A DNA stretch of 64,000 bases from assembly GCF_001424405.1 (NCBI RefSeq), contig NZ_LMPS01000004.1, positions 864,537 through 928,536 on the forward strand, read 5' to 3'. Both the position numbers and the translations under genes were made by a program. Origin of the DNA: Dyadobacter sp. Leaf189. GTDB taxonomy: Bacteria > Bacteroidota > Bacteroidia > Cytophagales > Spirosomataceae. This document shows positions 54,063-63,553 of the stretch, piece by piece (position 1 is the stretch's first letter; each line of letters begins with the position of its first letter). The notes beneath the pieces were generated by a model. That model was not told the DNA's origin and ran no database searches. It saw nothing but the letters and a program-made list of their open reading frames with translations.

Positions 54063-54968
54063 ATGAACTATTCAATAAAAATAGCTGGCTTATTCCTTTT
54101 TGGTATGGCCGTAACCTCTTGTCTGAAAGATGACATGAACCTGGATCCGGACACATCGACGAATGTCGTTGAGTTCAAAAACCCATCCAGCTTCGCTTCA
54201 CCAAGCGGAAGTACATATTCTCTGTATTCAAAATCTTTTGACCTGGCGCCTGAGGCAGACTATCCGGTCACTGTGAGTTACTCTGGTGCGCACGTAGCGC
54301 CACAAGACATTACTGTAACACTGGGAGTTGATACTGCCGCGGTGACGCAGTATAACAATGAGCAGGAAGAAGAATACGATGTACTCGAGTCAAATCTGTA
54401 TACGATCCCCGCAACGGTTGTTATTCCGAAAGGCCAGCGGACTGCCCAGGTTGTGATTAAGGTGAAGCCTTCGCAATTTGATTTTGCCAAAAATTACGTG
54501 CTACCGATTCAGATTAAATCGGCTTCCACAGGTGTTGTAAGTGGCAATTTCGGCACAATTCTTTTGGCTGTGAAGGCCAAAAACATTTACGATGCTACTT
54601 ACGAGTCAACGGGTTATGTATACCATCCAACTGCCCCTCGTGCGGTTCACGCAGATAAGCACATGGAAACGGTATCGCCAACCACAGTCAAAGTGGAGCT
54701 TGGAGATTTGGGAGGTTCTGGTTATTTCGCAAATGTTACTGTTGATCCAGCGACCAACAAGGTGACTATTACGCCGGCTGCTGGTGCGGCGGGAGCTCCG
54801 TATACGCAATTTAATACTGGGTTGCCCACCCCTTACATGCCTGCGTGGGCTAATGCGAGCAAAGCAAACAATACCTATGACCCTGCAACCAAAACTTTCT
54901 ATTTGCGATATGGGTATATGGGGGGAAATGGATGGCGTGTTACCGAGGAGATTCTGGTGAGGCAATAA
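54063..54968 (+). CDS. Surface lipoprotein with DUF1735-type beta domain
   Basis: A 301-residue lipoprotein with Cys20 (FGMAVTSC) and then LKDDMNLDPDTSTNVVEFKNP. Residues about 45-170 resemble the DUF1735 (BT_3987-like N-terminal) domain: an Ig-like beta sandwich with YPVTVSYSGAHVAPQDITVTLGVD and TVVIPKGQRTAQVVIKVKPSQFDFAKNYVLPIQIKSAS. The remaining C-terminal part (about 175-301) is a second small beta domain of DUF4361-like type. Proteins of this kind are often encoded after SusD and act as extra surface binding proteins. It carries no enzyme motif. It ends the operon, and a strong hairpin follows. Confidence 0.85.
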   Translation: MNYSIKIAGLFLFGMAVTSCLKDDMNLDPDTSTNVVEFKNPSSFASPSGSTYSLYSKSFDLAPEADYPVTVSYSGAHVAPQDITVTLGVDTAAVTQYNNEQEEEYDVLESNLYTIPATVVIPKGQRTAQVVIKVKPSQFDFAKNYVLPIQIKSASTGVVSGNFGTILLAVKAKNIYDATYESTGYVYHPTAPRAVHADKHMETVSPTTVKVELGDLGGSGYFANVTVDPATNKVTITPAAGAAGAPYTQFNTGLPTPYMPAWANASKANNTYDPATKTFYLRYGYMGGNGWRVTEEILVRQ

Positions 54969-55003
54969 GCTTCGGATCACATTTCGGTAAATTCGATTCT
55001 TAG

Positions 55004-55043
55004 ATATAGCAAAAGCCGGCCAAATGGCCGGCTTTTGCTATAT
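55004..55043 (+). terminator. Hairpin terminator after the DUF1735-type gene
   Basis: A 19-bp perfect stem (55004-55022 with 55025-55043; core AAAAGCCGGCCA / TGGCCGGCTTTT) with a two-base loop. T-runs are short, but the stem is very stable. It closes the susC-susD-lipoprotein operon. Confidence 0.82.
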
Positions 55044-55088
55044 TACATCTCCTATTCTTTTATCCACTATCAGCCAGTTGAATAAATT

Positions 55089-55259
55089 ATGAAAACGTAT
55101 CTCGCTGCCGTTCGGATTTTGTCGATCATCTTGCTTGTCGGCATGATTGCTGTTCTGGTTGTCTTTCGAATCCAGAATTGGGAGATCAGCCCGTTCTTTT
55201 ATGGTGTGGTCGGATTTCTGTTGATGTCAGTGATCATCGATAGTCTTAAAAACCGATAA
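55089..55259 (+). CDS. Small two-helix membrane protein
   Basis: A 56-residue protein (MKTYLAAVRILSIILLVGMI...) with two hydrophobic stretches at about residues 8-27 and 35-51, separated by RIQNWEISPF, and ending SLKNR. I recognise no family with certainty. The reading frame begins 46 bases after the terminator of the preceding operon, and the gene ends 72 bases before the aminotransferase gene. Support is only the good start, the coherent double-helix profile and the lack of any other gene there. Confidence 0.6.
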   Translation: MKTYLAAVRILSIILLVGMIAVLVVFRIQNWEISPFFYGVVGFLLMSVIIDSLKNR

Positions 55260-55331
55260 GCAAATCCCGCTCAGGATCGTCTCTTTAACATATTTGCTTA
55301 ACTTTGAAAAAAACCGATTCAAGATAATACA

Positions 55332-56576
55332 ATGGAATTCCTCAAAAGCCAGCGCCTCAACAATCTCAAATACGAAATTCGTGGCGCTACTTACCAGAAA
55401 GCATTAGAGCTTGAAAGCCAGGGTTATAAGATCCATAACCTGAACATCGGCAATCCTGCTCCGTTTGGTTTTGATTCACCCGACGAAATTGTTCACGATA
55501 TCATCATGAACATGCGCAATGCGCAAGGTTATTCGGATTCCAGAGGATTATTCGCGGCCCGCAAGGCTGTTATGCATTATACACAGACAATCGGCATTCA
55601 GGATGTTGAGATCAACGATATCTTTATTGGAAACGGCGTAAGCGAGCTGATCCTGCTTTCCATGCAGGCACTGCTTAATCCGGGCGACGAAATTCTGGTA
55701 CCTTCGCCGGACTACCCGCTCTGGACTGCTTCCATTGCACTCAGCGGCGGCACTCCCGTGCACTACATCTGCGATGAAGAATCTGATTGGAATCCCGACC
55801 TTGATGATCTTGAAAAGAAAATTACTTCACGGACAAAAGGGATCGTCCTCATTAACCCTAACAATCCGACTGGCGCAGTTTACGAGAAAGATGTGCTGAT
55901 GCGCATTGCCAAAATTGCCGAAGAACACGGACTTATCATTTTCTCCGACGAGATTTACGACAAGATTTTATACGATGGCGCAGTACATTACCCAATGGGC
56001 TCGCTGGTGACAGATACCCTTTGTGTTACCTATGGCGGACTTTCCAAAAACTACCGTTCGGCGGGTTTCCGTGGTGGCTGGATGATATTGAGCGGAGCGA
56101 AGCAAAAAGCAAAATCCTACACAGAAGGTTTACTGCTACTCGCCAGTATGCGCCTTTGCGCCAATGTACCCACGCAATATGCGATTCAAACTGCATTAGG
56201 TGGCTATCAGAGCATCAAGGAACTTGTCGCTCCATCCGGCAGGCTTTACAAGCAAATGAACCTGGTGTACGACAGGCTCGTGTCCATTCCCGGTGTTACC
56301 TGTATAAAGCCCAAAGGCTCATTATATGTTTTCCCGAAAATCGACCTGAAAAAGTTCGGGCTCAAAAACGATGATCAGTTTGTATTCAACCTGCTGGCTG
56401 ACCAGAAAGTACTCGTAGTAGCGGGAACAGGCTTCAACTACATATCTGACGATCACTTTCGCATTGTTTTTCTACCAACCGTCGACGAGCTCAACCAGGC
56501 GATGGATAAGCTGGAATTTTTCCTTGAAAACCGGCGGGTACTTTCTTCACGCACCGTTGAGGACCTGATTGTTTAA
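55332..56576 (+). CDS. alaA: Alanine-forming aminotransferase, AlaA type (PLP dependent)
   Basis: A 414-residue class I/II aminotransferase whose sequence follows E. coli AlaA closely over nearly the whole length, for example LNIGNPAPFGFDSPDEIV (about 37-54), NGVSELILLSMQALLNPGDEILVPSPDYPLW, LINPNNPTGAVYEKD, FSDEIYDKILYDGA and the PLP-lysine region YGGLSKNYRSAGFRGGW. It converts pyruvate plus glutamate to alanine and 2-oxoglutarate. The naming rests on recalled similarity. The queuosine-precursor transporter gene starts four bases after its stop, so they share a transcript. Confidence 0.88.
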   Translation: MEFLKSQRLNNLKYEIRGATYQKALELESQGYKIHNLNIGNPAPFGFDSPDEIVHDIIMNMRNAQGYSDSRGLFAARKAVMHYTQTIGIQDVEINDIFIGNGVSELILLSMQALLNPGDEILVPSPDYPLWTASIALSGGTPVHYICDEESDWNPDLDDLEKKITSRTKGIVLINPNNPTGAVYEKDVLMRIAKIAEEHGLIIFSDEIYDKILYDGAVHYPMGSLVTDTLCVTYGGLSKNYRSAGFRGGWMILSGAKQKAKSYTEGLLLLASMRLCANVPTQYAIQTALGGYQSIKELVAPSGRLYKQMNLVYDRLVSIPGVTCIKPKGSLYVFPKIDLKKFGLKNDDQFVFNLLADQKVLVVAGTGFNYISDDHFRIVFLPTVDELNQAMDKLEFFLENRRVLSSRTVEDLIV

Positions 56577-56580
56577 ACAA

Positions 56581-57372
56581 ATGTCCACACCGGAAACCAG
56601 GATTCAGGAAGCCAAGCGGCAGAAGCTCTTTTTAGTGCTCTGCGCTATATTCATCACCAATGCATTGATTGCCGAGATTACCGGCGGGAAAATATTTTCC
56701 GTCGAGACCCTACTTGGTATCCCGCCCGCAAACCTGCTGATCGGGGGACAGCGACTGGATTTCAACATGACCGCGGGGGTTGTCAACTGGCCGGTTGTGT
56801 TTATTACCTCCGACATTATCAATGAGTATTTTGGTAGAAAAGGAGTGAAAAGGATCTCCTATCTCACTTCCGCGCTCATTGTTTATACTTTTATTACGAT
56901 TTTCTTCTCAACCAAATTACCTCCTGCGCAGTTTTGGCTTGACCTGAACAATACCGATTCTCACGGAAATGTATTTAATATCAATGATGCATTTTCAAAG
57001 ATATTCAACCAGGGTTTGGGTATTATGATCGGGTCTATCACCGCTTTCCTGCTTGGCCAGTTGCTGGATGTTTTTGTTTTTTCGTGGCTCCGCAGAAAAA
57101 CAGGCAGTAAGTACATCTGGCTGCGCGCGACCGGATCAACCATGTTTTCACAGCTTGTAGACAGCTTCGTGGTGATCACGATTGCATTTTATGTATTTGG
57201 AAACTGGGACCTGAAGCAGATATTCTCGGTAGGTACCATTAACTATTTGTATAAAGGAGTAGTTGCAATCCTGCTCACTCCCGTGATTTACATTGCCCAT
57301 TATTTTATCGACAATTACCTCGGAAAAGAATACGCGGAAGAACTTTCGCACAGGGCGGCTCATGAGAATTAA
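56581..57372 (+). CDS. Queuosine precursor transporter (YhhQ family)
   Basis: A 263-residue inner-membrane protein with about six helices. Family features are NALIAEITGGKIF (about 26-38), the WPVVFITSDIINEYFGRKGVKR block (about 71-92) and the later SKYIWLRATGSTMFSQLVDSFVVITIAFY (about 178-206). Members take up preQ0/preQ1 for tRNA queuosine synthesis; this is the YhhQ/QueT-like role known in E. coli. Helices two and three are separated by a loop longer than in E. coli. The ATG at 56581 is preferred to a TTG at 56569 that would overlap alaA. The stop codon overlaps by three bases with that of the convergent SpoU gene. Confidence 0.88.
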   Translation: MSTPETRIQEAKRQKLFLVLCAIFITNALIAEITGGKIFSVETLLGIPPANLLIGGQRLDFNMTAGVVNWPVVFITSDIINEYFGRKGVKRISYLTSALIVYTFITIFFSTKLPPAQFWLDLNNTDSHGNVFNINDAFSKIFNQGLGIMIGSITAFLLGQLLDVFVFSWLRRKTGSKYIWLRATGSTMFSQLVDSFVVITIAFYVFGNWDLKQIFSVGTINYLYKGVVAILLTPVIYIAHYFIDNYLGKEYAEELSHRAAHEN

Positions 57373-58130
57373 TGCACCGGAATCTGCCGCCGCATATTAT
57401 CAAGCATAATCGCAGTGGCAATGCCCACATTCAATGACTCGGCCTCTCCCACCCTTGGAATGGTAACCCTGTCGCTTACGAATGCACCAATCTCGTCACT
57501 GATCCCATTGGATTCATTCCCCATAACGATAAACCCGCCATTGGAGGAAAACTCAAATTCATAAAGGGAAGCGCCGCCGAGAAATGCACCGACAACAGGT
57601 TTATCATGCTTGTTTTCAGCTAAGTAAGTGTCGAGGTTTGTGTAAAAGGTTTTGATCCGGGTAAAAGAACCTTTTGCAGCGGCGATTACTTTGGGGTTGT
57701 AAAAATCAGTAGTACCTTCCGAGCAGACAATTTTGCTGATTCCGTACCAGTCGGCCACCCGGATGATCGTACCGAGGTTTCCGGGATCGCGGATATCGTC
57801 CAAAATCAACACAAATTCATTTCCTTCCTGAGACAAAAACGTATTTTCCTTCGTTTTAGCAACAGCGAGGCAGGAATCGTTCGTCTGGAAAGAACCTAAT
57901 CCTTCCAGCTCCTGCATGGTGACCGTTTCTAAGGATGCACTATGCCGGGACAGAATAGTTGAGTATTTTTGCTGAAATTCGATTGTGGCTAATACAAACT
58001 CGATTTCGAAAGCGGAATCAAATAATTCCAGAACACTCTTGGCACCTTCGACTATAAAAGCCTGATGCAGCTGCCTGTACTTTTTGATTTTGAGCGAGTT
58101 AATATACTTAATACGATTTTTTGACAGCAT
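57369..58130 (-). CDS. SpoU/TrmH-family RNA 2'-O-methyltransferase
   Basis: A 253-residue enzyme. An N-terminal substrate-binding part (about 1-100, LKIKKYRQLHQAFIVEGAKSVLELF) is followed by the trefoil-knotted SPOUT domain with its three motifs: DDIRDPGNLGTIIRVADWYGI (about 110-130), IVMGNESNGIS (about 195-205) and IPRVGEAESLNVGIATAIMLDNMRRQ (about 217-242). It methylates ribose in rRNA or tRNA using S-adenosylmethionine; which nucleotide is not evident. Its start codon overlaps the start of the divergent tamL gene by ten bases, so the promoters of each lie inside the other gene. Confidence 0.92.
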   Translation of the reverse strand: MLSKNRIKYINSLKIKKYRQLHQAFIVEGAKSVLELFDSAFEIEFVLATIEFQQKYSTILSRHSASLETVTMQELEGLGSFQTNDSCLAVAKTKENTFLSQEGNEFVLILDDIRDPGNLGTIIRVADWYGISKIVCSEGTTDFYNPKVIAAAKGSFTRIKTFYTNLDTYLAENKHDKPVVGAFLGGASLYEFEFSSNGGFIVMGNESNGISDEIGAFVSDRVTIPRVGEAESLNVGIATAIMLDNMRRQIPVH

Positions 58131-60595
58131 TGAATATCAATTCTAGGATTACATACAGCTTCGTCGCCTTCCTTGTACTCACAGGATTGTTTTCCTGCAC
58201 ACCCAATTCTTCCCCCACCAACAATAACTACTATCTCGGAAACTCGTCCATCAAAGGCAACCGCGCCATTAGCGACGCCGAGCTCGACGCATTGATCCCT
58301 CAAAAACCAAACCGCCGGTTGCTGGGATTGCCCATTTTCCCGTATGTCGGACTCTATCGCTTTGGTGAGCTGTTCTACAACAAGGAGGAAAAGCAAAGGA
58401 AGGTAATCGAGGTCACGCAAAATTATCAGAAAGAATCCCGGATTCACGAAAATTCTCCCAAAAAGCTCGAAAAGGTACAGCGTCGCTATGCCAAAAAACT
58501 TGAAAAAGCGCAGGTGCGCGCTGCCCAGGGTAATTTCTGGATGCGCGTATTGGGCGAAGCACCTGTTTATTTTCGAATGGAGGAGGTCGCCCAAAATGCG
58601 GATAAGATGCAGCGCTACCTCTATAATAACGGCTTTTTTGAAGCAAAAGTAGGCTACGAGCCCGACACAATCCTGAACCGCGTCAAGATCAATTATCTGG
58701 TAACTGAAAACAAGCCGACGATCATCAGGGATGTTTATTACCAGGTTAAAAATGTGCTTGCAGACAGCATTATCAATGCGACTTCCAAGAATGCGGCACT
58801 GGCCAGCAAAAAGCGTTACGATGGCGATAGCTTTGAAGAAGAGCGTATCAGGATAGAAACTTTAATGCGGAACGAAGGTTATATGGGTTTTTCCCGCCAG
58901 AATGTATCCTATCTCGTAAACGATACCATTACCAATCCGAAAACAGACAGCACTTTCAAATCCGTGGACGTGAATGTGCGCGTGGAAATGCCTGGTAAAA
59001 ACAACAATCCTGTCAGGTACAAGATCAACTCCGTACACTTCGAAGTACTCCCCGCAGCCGGAACTCCCGATTCACTTTTCAGGAAAGATACCAGCAGCTT
59101 CAAGGGCATTCAGTACGTTTTCAGCGAAAAACGGTTTTCGAAACGGATCCTCGACAGCAAGATCCAGATGCGCCCGGGCGATTTTTACAGTCAGGCCAAA
59201 GAAAGGGGAACGCAGCAGCAACTTTCGCTTACGGACCAGTTTGATTTCGTCAATTACAGCTACACCCTGGATTCGACTGGCTATGGTATCAACAGTTATT
59301 TCAAGGTTATTCCCTTGAAGAAGTACCAGATTTCTACCGACGTCGGTTTGAATGTAATCCAGCTGCAAGGCGCGCCGGGGCCATTTGCCAATTTGTCTTA
59401 CAAGATCAGGAATGTATTCAATGGACTGGAAAATTTTGAAGCTAACCTACGCGGCGGCATTGAGCTGGTTCCCGGATTTATCGGTGACCAGGATATTTAC
59501 CGTAGTGAAGAAATCGGGTTAAATACCTCACTGATCTTCCCGCGCCTGCTGGCACCAGGGACTTTCCTGCAACGCAAAACGGCCAATTACAATCCGCGTA
59601 CGCAAGTTGGTTTGGGTTACAATTACGTAAACAGGCCCGAATACACACGTACGAACGTGAAAGCCGCAATAAACTATTCGTGGCAGCCCACGAACAAGAC
59701 GCTCTTTAATGTGTCGCTGGTTGATCTGAATATTCTGAACACCCAGAATATCCGGGCTGATTTTCAGAGTTTACTCGACGACTTATTCAAGCAAGGGAAT
59801 AACCTGGCAAACAGCTTTCAGAAATCATTTGTGTCAGATATCAATGCAAGTTTTGTCTACAATACCAATGCATTGATCGGCCCTCCGAAACGCGCTACCT
59901 ATTTCAGGCTTGCGCTGGAATCGGGTGGAACTTCGCTGAATATCCTGCCAAAGCAACAGCAGCTGATCAGGCACGTTTTCGGCGACGATCTGCTGTTTTA
60001 CAAATACCTCCGGTGGAATGCGGATTACCGCCGCTACTGGCCGGTTGGAAAACGGTCTTCGTTTGTGGCACGCATTAACAGCGGGGCGGTTTACAGCTAT
60101 GGAGACAGCAAGGTACCTCCTTACGAGAAGTACTTTTTTGCAGGTGGTTCCAATAGCTTGCGCGCGTGGCTTCCCAGGAGGCTCGGGCCAGGTTCTTCTC
60201 CGCCGCGATTGACGGTCAACAATCTTTCGATAGAGTCGCCGGGCGAATTCCTGCTGGAAGGTAACCTGGAATGGCGCGGGTACCTGGCCAATTTCTTTGG
60301 CGATATCAATTATGCGCTCTTTATCGATGCGGGAAATGTCTGGAACCTGAATAGTACCGCGGCTGAATCACAGAAGTTTGAAGCGGGTAGTTTTGCACGT
60401 GAAATTGCCGTCGGTACCGGCTTTGGTATCCGTTACGATTTGTCCTTTTTTATCCTTCGGTTTGACTTCGGGATCAAGGTTTATGATCCGGCAGTTCAGA
60501 AATTTGTGCTTGACGAACTGCAATTCGACAAACTGTTCAAGAAAACACAACCTAATTTCCTGAACATCAATCTGGGTGTAGGATATCCCTTCTGA
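58121..60595 (+). CDS. tamL: TamL: Omp85-type translocation and assembly lipoprotein
   Basis: An 824-residue outer-membrane protein of the BamA/TamA superfamily. A lipoprotein signal is seen (LVLTGLFSC, Cys26), followed by a charged spacer (about 80-155), POTRA-like repeats (about 160-400) and a C-terminal 16-strand-type barrel with FFAGGSNSLRAWLPRRLGPG (about 670-690), ending LNINLGVGYPF. The lipid anchor is the trait that sets TamL of Bacteroidota apart from TamA of Proteobacteria; with a TamB partner it would insert proteins or move lipids. No tamB lies in this window. The start is uncertain: TTG at 58121 or the in-frame TTG at 58130; no ATG is available. Confidence 0.85.
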   Translation: MTALNINSRITYSFVAFLVLTGLFSCTPNSSPTNNNYYLGNSSIKGNRAISDAELDALIPQKPNRRLLGLPIFPYVGLYRFGELFYNKEEKQRKVIEVTQNYQKESRIHENSPKKLEKVQRRYAKKLEKAQVRAAQGNFWMRVLGEAPVYFRMEEVAQNADKMQRYLYNNGFFEAKVGYEPDTILNRVKINYLVTENKPTIIRDVYYQVKNVLADSIINATSKNAALASKKRYDGDSFEEERIRIETLMRNEGYMGFSRQNVSYLVNDTITNPKTDSTFKSVDVNVRVEMPGKNNNPVRYKINSVHFEVLPAAGTPDSLFRKDTSSFKGIQYVFSEKRFSKRILDSKIQMRPGDFYSQAKERGTQQQLSLTDQFDFVNYSYTLDSTGYGINSYFKVIPLKKYQISTDVGLNVIQLQGAPGPFANLSYKIRNVFNGLENFEANLRGGIELVPGFIGDQDIYRSEEIGLNTSLIFPRLLAPGTFLQRKTANYNPRTQVGLGYNYVNRPEYTRTNVKAAINYSWQPTNKTLFNVSLVDLNILNTQNIRADFQSLLDDLFKQGNNLANSFQKSFVSDINASFVYNTNALIGPPKRATYFRLALESGGTSLNILPKQQQLIRHVFGDDLLFYKYLRWNADYRRYWPVGKRSSFVARINSGAVYSYGDSKVPPYEKYFFAGGSNSLRAWLPRRLGPGSSPPRLTVNNLSIESPGEFLLEGNLEWRGYLANFFGDINYALFIDAGNVWNLNSTAAESQKFEAGSFAREIAVGTGFGIRYDLSFFILRFDFGIKVYDPAVQKFVLDELQFDKLFKKTQPNFLNINLGVGYPF

Positions 60596-60652
60596 CCCGC
60601 TTTCCGCCGGTCACATTCCATGACAGTTTGTCAGTTATCTTCGTTTTCTTGT

Positions 60653-60660
60653 TATATTTG
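60653..60660 (+). promoter_or_regulatory. Promoter -7 element candidate for miaB
   Basis: TATATTTG matches TAnnTTTG. A TTG lies 22 bases upstream, slightly beyond the best spacing. The predicted start is near 60667, giving a leader of about 80 bases before the ATG at 60746. Confidence 0.45.
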
Positions 60661-60745
60661 TAATCTTTCACCTGCTGTTTGGTGAGGTTAAAGATCCTGT
60701 TTACTGCTTCATGCAGATTTAAAAAGTGTTTTAAGAATCCTACCA

Positions 60746-62179
60746 ATGGAGCAAAGAGTTGCCAATTCACTGAAAATTTTGACGGACGCGGATAAAGAAG
60801 CTTGTGAGACTGTCCGTATTTCAGAAAACGAGCCTGCGTCCAATAAAAAGAGGCTTTTTATAGAAAGTTATGGCTGCCAGATGAATTTTTCTGACAGCGA
60901 AATCGTGGCATCGGTCATGCGGGAGGCGGGATTTGCTACTACCTCCGATGTGGAAGATGCAGATTTGATATTCCTGAATACCTGCGCTATCCGCGACAAT
61001 GCCGAGCAGAAAGTGCGGAACAGGTTAATGCACCTGAATTTTATCAAGAAAAGAAAACCAGGAACACTGATCGGCGTACTGGGGTGTATGGCAGAGAGGC
61101 TGAAAGCGCAGTTGCTGGAAGAGGAAAAAATGGTCGACATCGTGTCCGGCCCAGACGCTTACCGAGACTTGCCCCGGCTGGTTATGGAAGCCGGCAGCGG
61201 ACAGAAAGGGGTAAATGTGTTTTTATCAAGAGAGGAAACTTACGCCGATATCGCTCCCATTCGTCTGAACTCAAATGGCGTAACGGCGATGGTGTCCATT
61301 ATGCGGGGATGCGATAATATGTGCAGCTTTTGTGTGGTACCATTTACGCGTGGCCGCGAGCGCAGTCGTGATCCTCATTCCATTGTAAAAGAAGCAGCGG
61401 ATCTGTTCCGCGACGGGTACCGTGAGGTGACTTTGCTTGGCCAGAATGTAGACAGCTACAAATGGGAGAACAGCGTCAACTTTGCCCAGCTGCTTGAAAT
61501 GGTTGCGCAGGTACATCCGGATTTGAGGGTCAGGTTCAGTACTTCGCACCCGAAAGACATTACGGATGAAGTTTTATATACCATTAAAAAGTACGATAAC
61601 ATCTGTAAATACATCCATTTACCCGCCCAAAGCGGTAATAGCCGGATTCTTGATCTGATGAACCGTACTTACGATCGTGAATGGTATCTCAGCAGAATCG
61701 ACAGCATTCGCCGGATACTCGGCGATGAATGCGGGATTTCGCACGATATGATCACCGGCTTTTGCACGGAAACTGAGGAAGAGCACCAGGATTCGATATC
61801 GCTGCTGGAATACGTTCAGTTTGATTTCGGATATATGTTCTCATACTCCGAACGTCCTGGTACATTGGCGGCGAAGAAATTTGCAGATGATATTCCTGCC
61901 GATGTGAAACAAAGAAGGCTGGCGGAAATGATTGACGTACAGCAGCGCATTTCACTGGAAAGAAACAAAAGACTGATCGGTACGGTTCAGAAAGTACTCA
62001 TTGAAGGAACATCAAAACGTTCGGAAGAGGATTTCTCGGGCAGGATCGATCAGGGCAAAAAGGTGATTTTCCCCCGGGAGAATTTCAAAAAAGGTGATTA
62101 TGTGCACGTACTGATCACGGAATGCACGGCTGCCACTTTGAGAGGAAAAATCGTGGCCGAAGTTGAAGCCGTTTTATAA
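60746..62179 (+). CDS. miaB: tRNA-2-methylthio-N6-dimethylallyladenosine synthase
   Basis: A 477-residue radical-SAM enzyme that adds the methylthio group to i6A37 of tRNAs. The N-terminal UPF0004 domain supplies cluster cysteines in [12 protein letters not shown] (Cys44), [17 protein letters not shown] and LGCMAERLK; the radical-SAM cluster is in [23 protein letters not shown] (CxxxCxxC); HLPAQSGN and the C-terminal TRAM domain (about 410-475) follow. All cluster ligands are present. It is followed by a hairpin terminator and then the sigma-54 activator gene. Confidence 0.97.
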   Translation: MEQRVANSLKILTDADKEACETVRISENEPASNKKRLFIESYGCQMNFSDSEIVASVMREAGFATTSDVEDADLIFLNTCAIRDNAEQKVRNRLMHLNFIKKRKPGTLIGVLGCMAERLKAQLLEEEKMVDIVSGPDAYRDLPRLVMEAGSGQKGVNVFLSREETYADIAPIRLNSNGVTAMVSIMRGCDNMCSFCVVPFTRGRERSRDPHSIVKEAADLFRDGYREVTLLGQNVDSYKWENSVNFAQLLEMVAQVHPDLRVRFSTSHPKDITDEVLYTIKKYDNICKYIHLPAQSGNSRILDLMNRTYDREWYLSRIDSIRRILGDECGISHDMITGFCTETEEEHQDSISLLEYVQFDFGYMFSYSERPGTLAAKKFADDIPADVKQRRLAEMIDVQQRISLERNKRLIGTVQKVLIEGTSKRSEEDFSGRIDQGKKVIFPRENFKKGDYVHVLITECTAATLRGKIVAEVEAVL

Positions 62180-62186
62180 TTATTAC

Positions 62187-62210
62187 AAAGCCGGACAAGC
62201 TTCCGGCTTT
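62187..62210 (+). terminator. Hairpin terminator after miaB
   Basis: A 9-bp stem (AAAGCCGGA 62187-62195 with TCCGGCTTT 62202-62210), a six-base loop and two more T. It is short and the T-run is modest, so read-through to the next gene at 62258 is likely. Confidence 0.65.
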
Positions 62211-62257
62211 TTAACTTAATAGCCAGGAGCCAGTGGCTATTGCGAACAGCTATTTGA

Positions 62258-63553
62258 ATGAATCCTACTGAAATACAATCCATTAAAAACCGCTTCGGGA
62301 TCATCGGTACATCACCGGGACTAAACCACGCAATCAATGTGGCGATCCAGGTGGCAGCAACCGATCTTACCGTGCTGATCACGGGGGAAAGCGGAAGCGG
62401 GAAAGAATCCTTCTCTAAGATCATACACAGTCTCAGCTCCCGCAAACACGGTCCGTTTATAGCGATCAACTGCGGAGCTATCCCGGAAGGAACAATTGAC
62501 TCTGAACTATTCGGGCACGAAAAAGGCGCATTTACAGGCGCATTGGATGCACGTAAAGGGTATTTTGAAACAACCAACACCGGTACCATTTTCCTGGATG
62601 AAGTGGGCGAAATGCCGTTGGGAACACAAGCAAGATTGCTTCGCGTGCTTGAAAACGGCGAATATATACGCGTAGGTTCTTCCAAAGTTTTAAAAACCAA
62701 TGTGCGCGTAGTAGCGGCCACGAATGTAAACCTGCTCGATGCAGTAAATAACGGAAAGTTCAGAGAAGATCTTTACTATCGTCTGAATACCGTTCCTATT
62801 TACGTTCCGCCACTGCGCGATCGGGGAGAAGATATTCTGCTGCTTTTCCGAAAGTTTACAAACGATTTCTCTGAAAGATACCGGACCAAACCCGTCAGAT
62901 TGGATGCGGAAGCGAAGGACCTGCTGTTGCAATATGCATTTCCAGGAAATATCCGCCAACTCAAAAATATCGCCGAGCAGATTACAATCCTCGAAACAGA
63001 CAAGGACCTGCCGATCAGCACGGAAAGATTGAATCATTACCTGAATCCCGTTCAGCCTTCCAGCCGCAAGGCGCTCGTTACATTGCGCAACGGTGAAGAC
63101 TCAGCGAGCTCATTTTCAGAACGGGAGCTGCTGTATAAAGTACTTTTCGATATGCGCCGGGATATGACAGAGCTGAAAAAGCTTGTCAGGAATGTACTGG
63201 AAAATGAAAAGTATGGGGGTGATATATTGAAAGACCACCAGGAGTTATTCAGCTCGATAAACAACATTGAGCCAACCATTAACACTCCGACCATTGAACC
63301 AGCGCGCCTCCTTTCGCCTCCCCCGCCCCGTACCGTGGATCTGGACCGCTATTCTGACGAACGCAGCGAGATCGAAGATGTGGTGCACGTTTCGGCCGAA
63401 GAGGAATCATTGTCGCTGGAAGACAAGGAGAAGGAAATGATCATCAAAGCATTGCGAAAGAACAACAACAAACGAAAGTATGCAGCCAATGCATTAGGCA
63501 TTTCCGAAAGGACGTTATACAGAAAAATCAAGCAGTATGATATTGAAGAATAA
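62258..63553 (+). CDS. Sigma-54-interacting transcriptional activator without receiver domain
   Basis: A 431-residue AAA+ enhancer-binding protein. The central domain begins almost at the N-terminus: Walker A GESGSGKES (about residues 43-51), the sigma-54 contact loop GAFTGA (about 90-95), Walker B GTIFLDEVGE (about 107-116) and the arginine-finger region RLNTVPIYVPPLRDRGEDI (about 175-195). A linker (about 270-390) contains a proline-rich stretch, and a Fis-type helix-turn-helix is at the end (KRKYAANALGISERTLYRKIKQYDI). No receiver, GAF or PAS domain is present, so activity must be set by level or by partners. The LptE-like gene overlaps its end by 17 bases. Confidence 0.93.
   Translation: MNPTEIQSIKNRFGIIGTSPGLNHAINVAIQVAATDLTVLITGESGSGKESFSKIIHSLSSRKHGPFIAINCGAIPEGTIDSELFGHEKGAFTGALDARKGYFETTNTGTIFLDEVGEMPLGTQARLLRVLENGEYIRVGSSKVLKTNVRVVAATNVNLLDAVNNGKFREDLYYRLNTVPIYVPPLRDRGEDILLLFRKFTNDFSERYRTKPVRLDAEAKDLLLQYAFPGNIRQLKNIAEQITILETDKDLPISTERLNHYLNPVQPSSRKALVTLRNGEDSASSFSERELLYKVLFDMRRDMTELKKLVRNVLENEKYGGDILKDHQELFSSINNIEPTINTPTIEPARLLSPPPPRTVDLDRYSDERSEIEDVVHVSAEEESLSLEDKEKEMIIKALRKNNNKRKYAANALGISERTLYRKIKQYDIEE

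Noticed and set aside
26467..54968. The SusC/SusD loci taken as classical polysaccharide utilisation loci
   Set aside because: No glycoside hydrolase, lyase, esterase or sulfatase is encoded beside any of the three pairs; the GH3 protein at 37447 belongs to the NagZ type.
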